A DNA stretch of 64,000 bases from Lachnospiraceae bacterium (GTDB lineage: Bacteria > Bacillota > Clostridia > Lachnospirales > Lachnospiraceae). Where the stretch lies: positions 62,001 through 126,000 of the forward strand of contig CAJTCL010000001.1 of assembly GCA_910575005.1 (NCBI GenBank). Reading direction: 5' to 3'. The notes under the pieces are model-generated. The model was not told where the DNA came from and searched no databases. It worked only from the letters and a program-made list of their open reading frames with translations. Numbering within the stretch: the first letter of the stretch is position 1; every line of letters starts with the position of its first letter. Made by a program: the position numbers and the translations under genes. Below, in pieces: positions 26,607 through 36,463 of this stretch.

Positions 26607-29600
26607 TTATAATTGCTGTTCTCCCTTCTTTCTTGTCTGTGATTGTTGCCCCTGTTTCTCCTGCTCTTGCGCTTTCTTCCTTGCCTGCCTTTCTCGAAGC
26701 GCATTCAGAATGGACTGTTTCCTACTGTTGCCAGATATATTCCTGTTTGTTTTTGGGACATTTTCAACGGATTTTTCTGGTTTTGCAGCTTTTGTTTCGA
26801 TTCGGGCAGTATTCTGCTTCGTTTCCTGTGTTGCCACTTCTGATTTCCTTGTTTTATCTGCCTGTATCATTTTTTCTTCATTCTTCAGTGATTTAAGCTG
26901 CCTTGGCATTTCCGGCAGCTTTTCTGGTTCTGACTTCTCTTTCTGTGCGGTCCGCTCCAAAAGAATTGCCTCCATCTCTGCAATCGCTTTCTGTACCAAA
27001 GGGCTATCCCTGTATGGAGGAATCTTATTGATAAATTCGGTTTGTATCTCCCCCATCACCATTAAATCAAAATTTCCATCATTGGTACTGCTATTCTCCA
27101 GGCAAAAGCCAATTCCCTTCCCGCCATTCATCCGTTCTACTGGAATCTTTTCATATAACTCCATAGCCTCTTGCAGTGTTTCCAGTCGTTCGTGGTATTC
27201 TCCCAACACAGGAAACTCCATACATTCCGCCACATAAAAGGTAATAGTTGATTTCTTCTCTGTCTGCTCACTTTTTTCAGGAATTTCCATATAGTTTTGT
27301 TTTTCATCCAGATATTTTTCTGCATTCTTTAAATATTCCTCCAAAGTCCCTGTTTTTTCCGTAGAGATTGGATTAATATCAACCAGAATCCCTTCTATCT
27401 TGAATTTCTCCTCATGGAGCATATTAAAAAAAACATCCTCTTTCAGATCTCCATGATACGATATTACAACATCTATATCTGAGCCTTCCTGGTACAACCC
27501 TTCTCTGGTACGGCTTCCATACACTCTTGCGCCAAGCAGCTCTACTTCCTTGGTTAGTCCCATTTTATCAATCTGTGCCTGGGCATAGCAAAGTGTAGTT
27601 TCCTCTATCTTTGCACGGCTTTGACCGTTGAAAGCAGGCTCTGGCTCTGTTATATTTGAAATAAACAGCATCTTCTTCTCTTTCTCTGCTTTCTGAAAAT
27701 CTTGATGGGCTACTATTTCTACATTTTCTCGCAATTCCTTATCATTCATCACTTTGCATGTTGTCATTGGAATGCCTTTATCAGAAAGGATTATTTCCAT
27801 TGCTTCACCGATTGCTATATTCAGATTACCATATATACCATCCTCAATTTCTCGGAAATCTTGACCATACACCGCATAGTAGTAGCCATTAGAAACAGTA
27901 TGGATCAAAAAATACCCTTTTTCTGTCTGGTATGCAATTTCCATATCATAGGATTCCAGATACTCCTTTGCTTTCTGTAATGCTTCTTTTGTCTCCTCAC
28001 GCACCCATTTTCTACTCAAAGTCTCAGGGAATGTTCGTAATTCGCTTTGTTCCTTGCCCATAACTACATTGGAAATTTCCTCAATGTGGTTAAAGTCTAT
28101 ATCAGAAAGTGTTTCTATCCCATTTTTACATGTTAGCAAAGGTATTCTGAAAGGTGGTTGTTGTGTGATGTCTATTCCAATCTGCTTGTTTCTATGGTTC
28201 GGTATTTGGTGATAGGCATGAAACGCTGCATTTATATCTTGAAAACACAGTGCTTCTTCTATGGATGTTTCATTACTTACAGCCTGTATCACATAGTATT
28301 GTGCAGGAAATGGCACTTCTGGCTCAATTGCAAATTCTCTTTCTGAAAGATATTCAGCAATTGCTTCTATTGCTCCCTGATCAAACCCATGCTCCAAATC
28401 TTCTGCTACTAATTCTCCTTCCTGATTGACAATAATAGAGGCAACAGAATCTCCATATTCCTCATGCTCCATCCGGTAAAACAGTTCATCGCTGATTTTT
28501 CTTACTTCTGCCGTATGCCATGTGCCGAAATGCCCATCCACAAAAAATCCTTTTGTTTCCTTGCTAATCTGCATGTTTGTTTCCTTGTCTAACGCCTGTT
28601 CCCGTATTCCTTCCCGTGCAAGCCCGATAAACCCGTCCAACACAGCCGGATGGCTATTTACAATATAATCAATATTCAGATCCTTTCCACTGTTGATGTT
28701 CTTTGGTATTTCATATTTATTTGCCCATGCCTTATTTTCTCTGGAAAATCGTCCATCCTGTTCTAAATGCTGCACAGTATTGGCAAGGATAAATATCACA
28801 CGTTCTGCACCATATTCTTCCAGAATTTCTTCTGCAGCATCATGAGCCAGATGCATTCCATCAAAATTATTTCTGATTGCATCTTCAATGGCATTTTTGC
28901 AATCTAGATTCCATTTTCTTGAAACTAGGTAATCATCTGCCATGCCATGCTCCATTGCATAGGAAAGTGTATGTATATAAAGCGGCGGGTACATCTCTTC
29001 TTCTGGAATTTGCCATTTTGCTTCTTCCTCCAGTACATGCTCCCTCTGTTTTATAAAGTTTGGCAGTTGTGGAAATCCAAAGCTATCTATAAAATGTGCT
29101 GTTGCTTTCCCGCCACGGTTTACAACTACCACATCACTGACAGAAAGAGAATGTCCAGTATATCCTTCTGGATGGTTGAGATTGAATCTTTCATAAATCT
29201 TGTCCAAATTATCTTCTGGTTTAAGTCTACCACCATAGACAAGAGCATAATCCTCTCCTCTAATCTCCATACGATGATTTTTTATATAATCTATATTTGC
29301 AAACAGGTATTCCCTGCCTTTTCCATCTTCGTTAATCTGGAAAATAGCATAGCGGTCAGCAGTATCTGTATATAACAGTTCTTCATTAGAACATATCACT
29401 GCATCCTGCAGCCGTTCCTCCATAACTGCTGAATTAAGTGTCATTGCAGACTGTAAAAATTGTTCTACTTTCGCCATTCGTCCAATAAAATTCAATTCTT
29501 CACCAAGCGATAAATATCCTTTTTCTGGAATGGGGAATGGATGGATAGACAGGATTGTACCAGCATGGTTGACTGCCACATGATTTTCCACTGTAATTGG

Positions 29601-31481
29601 CTTACCTGTGTCATAATCAGAACCACGTAAATCATAACGGTAAAGTCCTTCTGGGACTTCATTCTCTGCTATCCTTCCATTGGAAAACAATGCTGGAACT
29701 TGGAATATCTCCACTTCCTCATATTCTTCCATATTTCCATCTGTATCTAATCCCAGCAAAATATCCCTTTCTGGAACATCTTCCAGTTGATTTTCCTGTT
29801 CCTGATTTTCTTCATGTACAGATTGCATTATCTGGTAGTATTCCCAAGATTCTGTATCAACACCGAACATTCCTCCAGCTTCCAAAATCTCCAGTTCTGT
29901 ATTCATCAAAACAGAACTTTCATCTTTCTGTAAACTGTAGATATGCAGTCCTGCATGGTGAAGCTCCACTGCCCGTTCCATTGTAAGAGGCAGTACCGAA
30001 TGACTATGGTAGCCAAATTCGTGCATTTCTGACAACCCTACCATGTTGTCTGGAAGATTGTCGATTTCTTCCTGTGCATTGTCACGAATCTCCTGTGCTG
30101 TCCACATGCCATGAGACTCTATAGCCTCTGCCAGTTGTTGGATCAGCACTTTTGTATCTTCTATATTGTCAAAGGTATAAGTGTAATCTAAAATCAAATT
30201 CTTATCCTGCATACTGAAAATATCTTTCCTATACTCTGTACGATTAATCAAAAGCTCTGCCTGTTTCATTGCTGGCAGCTCCAATGCATCTACGATCCCA
30301 ACCTCATAGATATATTCAAAATCAAAGAAATCCACTGGATTTTCCACCATTAAACCTTCAGAATCGTACCAGGGGATTGGGATAATACCTTGTCCCTCTA
30401 AAAAGGTTTCCACTGCCATTTCATTGCTCCGTCCATATAATGCATGATAGTTTTTTAATTGTGCCAGTAATTCCTGCCTGTCTTTATTTGCCACTGCAAA
30501 ATAGGTAAACATATCATCTGTAAGTGAGAATACCACTTTTAGAATCAGGTCATTTTCTTCTAAGTATTCCTTGTCTAACGTTTCTCTCTGCAGTTTCTGG
30601 ATATTCTCCACCATTCCCTCAATTAAAGAGCCTGCTGTTTTCCGAATGAACTCCATAGAATTACGCAGTTCCTTCCTATCCATATCACTCGACCATCCGG
30701 CTATATAGGGAAAAGAATAATCAGACGTGTCCAAATGAAAATAACTGCATACTGTGTAAGCAACACTTTCCGCCTCTATTTCCTTTGTTGTCTGATTTTT
30801 CTCCTCTCCAAGTCTCTCCATTACATTCCTATCATGGCACATAGCATGGGTCACTTCATGAACAGCGGTTTTCATAGTCTGTTTTTCACTCATGCCCTCT
30901 TGGAGCACGATTTCCTTGTTGTTATTGCTGTAGTACCCTTTTGCATCTCCTTCTATCTGTGCATAATGCATAGAAGCCGGAGACATCATCTCGATTGCTT
31001 TCATAAAAATCTCAAAATTTTCCACACTCCCCATCAACTCAGGGGTGTCCAATTCTGGGAGTGGTTCACCATAAGTCTGAGAAATATCAAAAACCGTCAC
31101 CATACGGAAACGTGGGATTACATGTTCCACTTCCTCTGTTTCTGGTTGTCCGTCCGATCGCAAGACAGGTTCGTTTGTTTCTGGATCAAATTTCTCTGTT
31201 TCTTCTTTTATTCTAATTGGCACTGGGGCAATAATCTTAATCCCCTTCTCCCCATGCTTCACCTGTCGGTTAAATTTCTTATTCCATGCGCTAAATCCAG
31301 CTACCAGCGTTGCTTCCGGCTTTTGCATTGCAATCAGAAGCGTGTTGTTAAAACTGTAATTATGGAACTGCGACATGGTTTTTAAGTATTCCTTGTATTT
31401 TTCCGAAGTAAACAACTCCTTTACTCCTTGATCCAACCGCTCTGTAATCTCTTTCATTTTTTGTTCTAGTTTTTCAGCCAT
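26607..31481 (-). CDS. ArdC-type large polyvalent protein with peptidase and nucleotidyltransferase domains
   Basis: A 1624-aa multi-domain protein carried by conjugative elements and probably delivered to or made early in the recipient. In order: an ArdC-like ssDNA-binding domain (1-~130; FNNTLLIAMQKPEATLVAGF), a metallopeptidase with HEVTHAMCH near 205, helical DUF3849/LPD regions, a YodL domain near 730-800 (GRLKPEDNLDKIYERF), a DUF4316 part, a MNT-type nucleotidyltransferase near 1315-1345 (GSRTREGLYQEGSDIDV), and a basic coiled tail. Start is the ATG at 31479-31481, with GGAGGGAATTT; a longer frame upstream lacks a ribosome site. ArdC relatives protect incoming DNA from restriction. Confidence 0.8.
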   Translation of the reverse strand: MAEKLEQKMKEITERLDQGVKELFTSEKYKEYLKTMSQFHNYSFNNTLLIAMQKPEATLVAGFSAWNKKFNRQVKHGEKGIKIIAPVPIRIKEETEKFDPETNEPVLRSDGQPETEEVEHVIPRFRMVTVFDISQTYGEPLPELDTPELMGSVENFEIFMKAIEMMSPASMHYAQIEGDAKGYYSNNNKEIVLQEGMSEKQTMKTAVHEVTHAMCHDRNVMERLGEEKNQTTKEIEAESVAYTVCSYFHLDTSDYSFPYIAGWSSDMDRKELRNSMEFIRKTAGSLIEGMVENIQKLQRETLDKEYLEENDLILKVVFSLTDDMFTYFAVANKDRQELLAQLKNYHALYGRSNEMAVETFLEGQGIIPIPWYDSEGLMVENPVDFFDFEYIYEVGIVDALELPAMKQAELLINRTEYRKDIFSMQDKNLILDYTYTFDNIEDTKVLIQQLAEAIESHGMWTAQEIRDNAQEEIDNLPDNMVGLSEMHEFGYHSHSVLPLTMERAVELHHAGLHIYSLQKDESSVLMNTELEILEAGGMFGVDTESWEYYQIMQSVHEENQEQENQLEDVPERDILLGLDTDGNMEEYEEVEIFQVPALFSNGRIAENEVPEGLYRYDLRGSDYDTGKPITVENHVAVNHAGTILSIHPFPIPEKGYLSLGEELNFIGRMAKVEQFLQSAMTLNSAVMEERLQDAVICSNEELLYTDTADRYAIFQINEDGKGREYLFANIDYIKNHRMEIRGEDYALVYGGRLKPEDNLDKIYERFNLNHPEGYTGHSLSVSDVVVVNRGGKATAHFIDSFGFPQLPNFIKQREHVLEEEAKWQIPEEEMYPPLYIHTLSYAMEHGMADDYLVSRKWNLDCKNAIEDAIRNNFDGMHLAHDAAEEILEEYGAERVIFILANTVQHLEQDGRFSRENKAWANKYEIPKNINSGKDLNIDYIVNSHPAVLDGFIGLAREGIREQALDKETNMQISKETKGFFVDGHFGTWHTAEVRKISDELFYRMEHEEYGDSVASIIVNQEGELVAEDLEHGFDQGAIEAIAEYLSEREFAIEPEVPFPAQYYVIQAVSNETSIEEALCFQDINAAFHAYHQIPNHRNKQIGIDITQQPPFRIPLLTCKNGIETLSDIDFNHIEEISNVVMGKEQSELRTFPETLSRKWVREETKEALQKAKEYLESYDMEIAYQTEKGYFLIHTVSNGYYYAVYGQDFREIEDGIYGNLNIAIGEAMEIILSDKGIPMTTCKVMNDKELRENVEIVAHQDFQKAEKEKKMLFISNITEPEPAFNGQSRAKIEETTLCYAQAQIDKMGLTKEVELLGARVYGSRTREGLYQEGSDIDVVISYHGDLKEDVFFNMLHEEKFKIEGILVDINPISTEKTGTLEEYLKNAEKYLDEKQNYMEIPEKSEQTEKKSTITFYVAECMEFPVLGEYHERLETLQEAMELYEKIPVERMNGGKGIGFCLENSSTNDGNFDLMVMGEIQTEFINKIPPYRDSPLVQKAIAEMEAILLERTAQKEKSEPEKLPEMPRQLKSLKNEEKMIQADKTRKSEVATQETKQNTARIETKAAKPEKSVENVPKTNRNISGNSRKQSILNALRERQARKKAQEQEKQGQQSQTRKKGEQQL

Positions 31482-31634
31482 AAATTCCCTCCATTCTCTG
31501 TCAAGATATACCCAAGAATCCATTCCTAAAAAATAGGTTTATGGCATATCTGGTTTATTTCCGCGAGCAATGCACCCAAAGGGCACTTAGCCAAGCAGCC
31601 GTGCTGGCACGGATATTTGGCGAATGCCGCGAGG

Positions 31635-31711
31635 GTCAAATACCCCGCCCCTTGAGGCTTGCTAAACAAAAACTAAGTCATGCCTTGTCAGCTTACTGCG
31701 GGGTATTTGAC
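31635..31711. repeat. 14-bp perfect inverted repeat in a 560-bp intergenic region
   Basis: GTCAAATACCCCGC (31635-31648) and GCGGGGTATTTGAC (31698-31711), with a second, inner pairing between AAAACTAA near 31668 and TTAGTTTT near 31714 offering an alternative fold. No gene is seen between 31482 and 32039. Such a structure ahead of the ArdC-type gene could regulate its leader transcript or form a single-stranded promoter on entry. That use is inferred. Confidence 0.5.
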
Positions 31712-31866
31712 TTTTAGTTTTCATAGACAACTTTATCGTGCACTCTAAAATACCTCTGCTATTCATCAAAGGCTTTTATTTCAATCAAATACTTCTCTCC
31801 TAATGAAATAAATTTGTGGTATTCATTACTTACAGAAATGAGAATCTTCTCCAATGAGATAAAAAA

Positions 31867-31904
31867 GAACAGCCGAAAAACATATCACATTTTTCAGACT
31901 GTTC
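31867..31904 (-). terminator. Rho-independent terminator after the helicase gene
   Basis: On the minus strand GAACAGTCTGAAAAA pairs with TTTTTCGGCTGTTC (two mismatches), then TTTTTT follows. It lies about 135 bp beyond the helicase 3' end. Confidence 0.65.
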
Positions 31905-32039
31905 ACAATCAAGTAGGGAAGGTTTATCTTTCCTACTCGCCGCGCGCGGTGCGCATACTGCGTAAGCAGTAAATTTTCTTATGCGCCCCTGTGCATAAAG
32001 AATGCCATTCCATCATTCTTTGACAGTATGGCTTCTATT

Positions 32040-33128
32040 TCATAGTTCCTGTTCTTTTTTCTTTCCTAATTTCTGACTGTTCCTATATCTCCCAGCAATC
32101 TTGTCCTTTGCATCTTTTAGTTTCCCAAGCACAGAAGGTTTTCTCACTTCATTTACAGTTGGTGAAGCATCCAATATCTGGTTTGTATAGCTGATGGCTT
32201 TCTTCGGTCTGTCTGCTACATCCTGCACATTCTCATCCATACCTAATGCTTCTGATGGTTCTTTCTCATCCATATTTAGCAAAGTATTTAATTCAGACAG
32301 GCGTTTCATTTTCTCCGCCAATTCCTCTTCCTTTGCAAATGGCTTCTCCACTTCCTCTTTTGCTGTAGCAAGCTGTTGTTGTACAATTTCTAATTCCAGT
32401 TCTGATTCCGTGAGCTTCTTCTCAATCCCAGAAAGTGCATTGCTGATACGCTGCAAGTTTCCTAATGGATCTTTCCCTAATTCAATCTTGTAGCTGCACT
32501 GCCGCTTGATGGTCAGTTTGTAAACCTGGTTGAAACTGTCAAAATCAGAATATAGCTGGAACCCGCAGAACTCCCCAACCTGCCTGACTGCATCCACTGC
32601 CTGTAGCCCAGCACAGGCTGCAAGCAGTGCTGTTCCTGCTTCTTTTCGGTCTGTATAGGTTTTCTCGCCAATAATTATGGAGAAATCGTCTTTTTCCTTT
32701 TCTTTCTCTAACAATGGTTTCACCACTTCTGCATCTGCCCGCAAGCCTGCAATTCGTTCTTTCAATGCAGTAATTTTTATTGGGTAATTCCTAGCAATCT
32801 CTGTTTCTAGACGGTATTTCTGACTGGTATGGTTTGCCTTCAAAAGTTTTAGCTTGCTTACCTGAATGTCGAGATCCATCTTTTCTTTGATATTGGGATT
32901 ACCAGTAGCTAGAGCTTTGATTTCTGCATAACTTAGTGCTGTATCGTCCACATCCTCACAGGCTCGTACTGGCGATTTGCTTGTCATAATCTGACTGATG
33001 AATTTCTGCTTGTTCTCTAAAATCTGCCACATGTAGCTGTCGAATGTATTTTCGGTAACATAACGGTAGATCAGCACTTTGTCATTCTGATTCCCTTGCC
33101 GAAGAATCCGCCCTTCTTGTTGCTGAAG
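32040..33128 (-). pseudogene. Helicase/methyltransferase gene, 3' part (beyond the IME)
   Basis: Last segment of the giant helicase. It opens in frame with LQQQEGRILRQGN, the second half of SF2 helicase motif VI, then NDKVLIYRYVTENTFDSYMWQ, the standard SNF2-type ending, and a ~250-residue coiled coil. The IME inserted between the codon for Asp (GAT) and the Leu at 33128. Joined to 44979-45764 and 48298-54567 it completes a 2714-aa protein. As it stands it has only a poor GTG start (33077), so it is probably not made unless the IME excises. Confidence 0.85.
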
Positions 33129-34987
33129 ATCAGTCGGTCATTTTTTGCGGACAGTTCAATACATGCCATCCGTTTCTGCTCCCTGCTCCTGCGTTTGCTC
33201 TCGTTTGACTTCTCCCTCTGCATCTTCTTGGCGCAAACGGGACAATACTTTGATATGCCAGAGCCAGGGACGTATTCAACGCCGCACACTGTACAGCATT
33301 TAGCGGGCAACGCTGTCCACCGCTTTGTGGGTGTGATATGTAATTCACCGACAAAGCCGATGAATTTATAGTAAATCTTGATTTCCTGCCTAACCGTTCC
33401 GTCCGCTGACTTCTCACGCTCCGAAACAAGTATCTTTTCTATCAGCGCATTTATAACGGTTGCGTCCAGTTCCTTTAAGCCTTGGTAGTTACGGATAAGG
33501 GAGAGGAAGTCACGGATTCCCTGCGATTTCTCGTAGCTTTCATTAAGGGTTTCCGTTACCTCTTTTAATCTCGCTTCAATTTCAAGCTGTTCTTTCTGGT
33601 ATTTCCCCGACATCATCTCGAAATTCCGCTCGGTGATACGCTCCATGACCTTATCTTCGTAGAGAGCGTAAAACAGCCTGTCAAGCTCTGCAAGGCGTTT
33701 GTTCAGCTTCTTCCGTTCTTTCTCCATCGCCTTTGCCTTGCTCTGGTCTGTTTCCGTGAGCCGCTTTTCAATCGCCCTCACCGCCCGCTCGTCATTTACC
33801 GCCATATCCGCAAAATGGTTGATGTCGGCAAGCACGGCGTTGAATAAATCTCTTGCTTCTACGTTGTGTGAAGTACACACGTTCTTTCCGTTTTTGGCAT
33901 AATTATTACATGAATACTGTACGCAGTCGATAACGTCGGGGCGTTTTCTCCTGTTTGCACTCATTGTCCGCAGAGCAAAGCCGCAGTCTGCACACTTAAT
34001 AACGCCTGCAAATATATTCTCAAATCCCCCTGCGTTCCGCTCCCGTCTGCGGCTTGTCATAAGCTGTTGGACGGTATCAAATTCTTCTTGTGTGACTATG
34101 CCCTCATGGGTGTTGGGTATCACTTCCCAATCTTCGGGCAGCTTAGAGGGGCGTTTCTTACTTTTCATACTGACAGCAACACGCTTATAACCGACAAGGT
34201 TTCCCGCATAGATGGGGCTTCTTAAAATGTTCCTTACGCTGTTCTCACACCAGATATAACGACTATCCACATTATCACCAATGTGTCTTTCAAATGCTGT
34301 TTCTCCCCGCTCTGCCGCATAAGCAGCAGGGCATAAGATATGATGTTTGTTGATATATTTACAGATTTTAGCGATTCCGTTTCCTGCAAGTGCAAGGTCA
34401 AACATCTCCCTTACAATGTGTGCCACATTTTCATCTATCAATAGGTGATTGTGGTCGGCAGGGTCTTTGATATACCCGTAGGGCGCATACGTCCCCATGA
34501 ATTTCCCCTGCTGAAACCTCGCTCGGTACGCCGATTTTATCTTAACCGATATGTCGGCGGCATACATTTCGTTTAGGATGTTACGGAAAGGCGTGATGTC
34601 CATTGCCGATTTATTGAGCGTGTCTACGCCGTCATTGACCGCTATATACCTCACATCATGCTCTGGAAAAAAGACTTCCAGATATAATCCGCAGTCAAGG
34701 TAATTCCTACCCAATCTTGATAAATCCTTTGTAATCACGCAGTTTATCAGCCCGTTTTCAATATCTTTAATCATGTTCTGGAAGCTGGGTCTTTGAAAAT
34801 TCGTACCAGAATAACCGTCGTCCACATACGTTTTTGCTAAGTGCCAGCCCTGCTTTTTTACATAATCCGTAAGGATGGATTTCTGCGTGGCAATGCTCGC
34901 ACTCTCGTTTTCCGTGCCGTCGTCTTTAGACAAGCGGCAGTAAATGCCGACTTCATAAATCTGATTCCCCGTTTTTTTTCCTGCCAT
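33071..34987 (-). CDS. Large serine recombinase of the IME
   Basis: Integrates and excises the IME. The resolvase domain starts at once, with catalytic S20 in YCRLSKDDGTENESASIATQ, followed by DDGYSGTNFQRP and LSRLGRNYLDCG. Next come the recombinase domain (~170-280), a zinc-ribbon (FAGVIKCADCGFAL, later CNNYAKNGKNVC) and a long coiled coil. GGAGGAATCAAAGT precedes the ATG. A C-terminal cysteine cluster (CCTVCG, CPVCAKK) is extra. Residues from about 619 to the stop are encoded by the target gene beyond the junction; in the circular form the frame would end LM-stop at residue 620. Confidence 0.92.
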   Translation of the reverse strand: MAGKKTGNQIYEVGIYCRLSKDDGTENESASIATQKSILTDYVKKQGWHLAKTYVDDGYSGTNFQRPSFQNMIKDIENGLINCVITKDLSRLGRNYLDCGLYLEVFFPEHDVRYIAVNDGVDTLNKSAMDITPFRNILNEMYAADISVKIKSAYRARFQQGKFMGTYAPYGYIKDPADHNHLLIDENVAHIVREMFDLALAGNGIAKICKYINKHHILCPAAYAAERGETAFERHIGDNVDSRYIWCENSVRNILRSPIYAGNLVGYKRVAVSMKSKKRPSKLPEDWEVIPNTHEGIVTQEEFDTVQQLMTSRRRERNAGGFENIFAGVIKCADCGFALRTMSANRRKRPDVIDCVQYSCNNYAKNGKNVCTSHNVEARDLFNAVLADINHFADMAVNDERAVRAIEKRLTETDQSKAKAMEKERKKLNKRLAELDRLFYALYEDKVMERITERNFEMMSGKYQKEQLEIEARLKEVTETLNESYEKSQGIRDFLSLIRNYQGLKELDATVINALIEKILVSEREKSADGTVRQEIKIYYKFIGFVGELHITPTKRWTALPAKCCTVCGVEYVPGSGISKYCPVCAKKMQREKSNESKRRSREQKRMACIELSAKNDRLIFSNKKGGFFGKGIRMTKC

Positions 34988-35040
34988 ACTTTGATTCCTC
35001 CGTCTTTGTTTTACTGATTTCGTGTTCCATTGCGTACATT

Positions 35041-35232
35041 CTAAGCGGATATCCCCTCATTGTCGAAGGTGTCGCCCTCGGCAATCTTCCTGCGTATATC
35101 CTCGGAAATAATCGGGATAAACGCCTCCGCAATGGTCTGTGTGCCGACATATTCACGGCTGACAATCATCTGCACTGGCTGTCTTGCCACAATACGCTTT
35201 CTCTTTTTGTTCGCTTTCTTATCCTCGCCCAT
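35041..35232 (-). CDS. Small IME protein (63 aa), unknown
   Basis: Begins MGEDKKANKKRKRIVARQPV and ends RKIAEGDTFDNEGISA. The first 15 residues are very basic, the rest acidic. The family is common just upstream of recombinases in such elements, perhaps as an accessory or directionality factor. The start at 35230-35232 is preceded by AGGAAG. A longer frame from 35307 lacks a ribosome site. Function not known. Confidence 0.6.
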   Translation of the reverse strand: MGEDKKANKKRKRIVARQPVQMIVSREYVGTQTIAEAFIPIISEDIRRKIAEGDTFDNEGISA

Positions 35233-35303
35233 ACTCAAATCTTCCTTTCCAGACAGGGCAGGGGAGCGTCTGAAAACGTCCCAACCCTGCCAATCAGACA
35301 CAA

Positions 35304-35534
35304 TCAATCCCCGCTGTTTATCTTTTTCTGCAATGCTTTCAGGAGCGCAGCCGCTTCATCAGCGGTCAACGTGATTCCCTTTCCGCACTTCTCACGGTTG
35401 GGGGAAAAGCTGCGGATGTCGTATTTCGGCTCTTTCCCGTTCCATGAGATTAAGTTGATTTCCTTTGTATAGCCGCTTTCGCTCGTAGACAATACGGCGA
35501 TTTCCTTTACAATCTCATATTGAATAGCTTTCAT
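35304..35534 (-). CDS. YdbC/PC4-like ssDNA-binding protein
   Basis: A 76-aa protein. EIAVLSTSESGYTKEINLIS, then WNGKEPKYDIRSFSP and GKGITLTADEAAALLKAL match the YdbC family, which folds like the eukaryotic PC4 coactivator and binds single-stranded DNA. In an element with rolling-circle transfer and iteron replication it may coat exposed strands. The gene is in the leftward IME cluster with ParB and the recombinase. Confidence 0.8.
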   Translation of the reverse strand: MKAIQYEIVKEIAVLSTSESGYTKEINLISWNGKEPKYDIRSFSPNREKCGKGITLTADEAAALLKALQKKINSGD

Positions 35535-35600
35535 TTCCTGTCTTGCCTTTCTGCTTTTTTATCTGTCCAAAGTTTCTATTTACTGCCCGAAAAGAGAAGA

Positions 35601-36455
35601 TTAGCGGCTGTCCCTGTCCCGTTTCCTCTGTAATTCACGCTCCAACAGTTTGATGATAGTGTCCTCCATCTGCTTGGGCGTTGTCCCTTTCGGGAAGTAT
35701 TTCTTTAATCTCTCCATGCCGATTTTCACGGTTTCTTTCTGGTTTCCCTTTTCCTCCGTCATAATCGCAAAGATGGTGTCCATATCAAGCCGCCCGCTCT
35801 GGCTCAAGGTTTTCATCCGCTGTGCCTGTGAGAGTGAGGGCGTTGCTTCCTCGCTCTCCATTGTGGCGAATAGGTTTTCCTGCTCGTCTTTCTTCAAAAA
35901 AGACAGTTCCACCGCAGGCGTGAGGGCGATTTTCCCCTCGTCCACCATCTGCAAAATCGGCGGTATCAGTTCCGTCAAGCGGATAAACCTCTGCACGGTC
36001 ATCCTGCCAACGCCGAATCCCTGTGCCACTTTATCGTCCGTCCGCAACTTCGTCCCAACTTGTGACGAGGTTAAATCCGTGCGGAAGCCCTGCCGCTTCA
36101 TGGCTTCGGATTTCATCTTGTAGGCAAACGCCCGCTCCGATGGCAGGATATTTTCACGCTGTAAGTTGCTGTCCACAAGGGTGATGATGGCTCGGTCACG
36201 GTCTAAGGGCAGGACAAAAGCGGGGACTGTGTTTATCCCTGCAAGCTCGGAAGCACGGACACGCCGCTGTCCCGCAATGATTTCGTAGCCGTTCCCGTCC
36301 TCTTTCGGGCGTGTGATTATCGGCGTTACAATGCCAAACTCCTTAATGCTTTCCGCTAACTCTGACAGCGTTTCATCCTCCACCACATGGAAAGGGTTGT
36401 CGGGAAACGGGTATAAATCTGCTGTCTTTAATACCTTAAAATCCTGTTTCTTCAT
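35601..36455 (-). CDS. ParB/Spo0J-family protein
   Basis: A 284-aa protein. The ParB nuclease-like domain is at 1-100 (NPFHVVEDETLSELAESIKE; EIIAGQRRVRASELAG), followed by a helix-turn-helix region (GFGVGRMTVQRFIRLTELIP). The ParB CTP-binding motif GQRR is present. No ParA partner is encoded nearby, so it may control transcription or the origin rather than drive partition. It lies 8 bp from the MobV gene and is probably cotranscribed with it. Confidence 0.85.
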   Translation of the reverse strand: MKKQDFKVLKTADLYPFPDNPFHVVEDETLSELAESIKEFGIVTPIITRPKEDGNGYEIIAGQRRVRASELAGINTVPAFVLPLDRDRAIITLVDSNLQRENILPSERAFAYKMKSEAMKRQGFRTDLTSSQVGTKLRTDDKVAQGFGVGRMTVQRFIRLTELIPPILQMVDEGKIALTPAVELSFLKKDEQENLFATMESEEATPSLSQAQRMKTLSQSGRLDMDTIFAIMTEEKGNQKETVKIGMERLKKYFPKGTTPKQMEDTIIKLLERELQRKRDRDSR

Positions 36456-36463
36456 TCACGTTC

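Noticed and set aside
30735-31385. 216-codon forward frame opposite the polyvalent protein
   Set aside because: Antisense shadow with Cys/Phe/His-rich composition typical of reverse-complement coding DNA.
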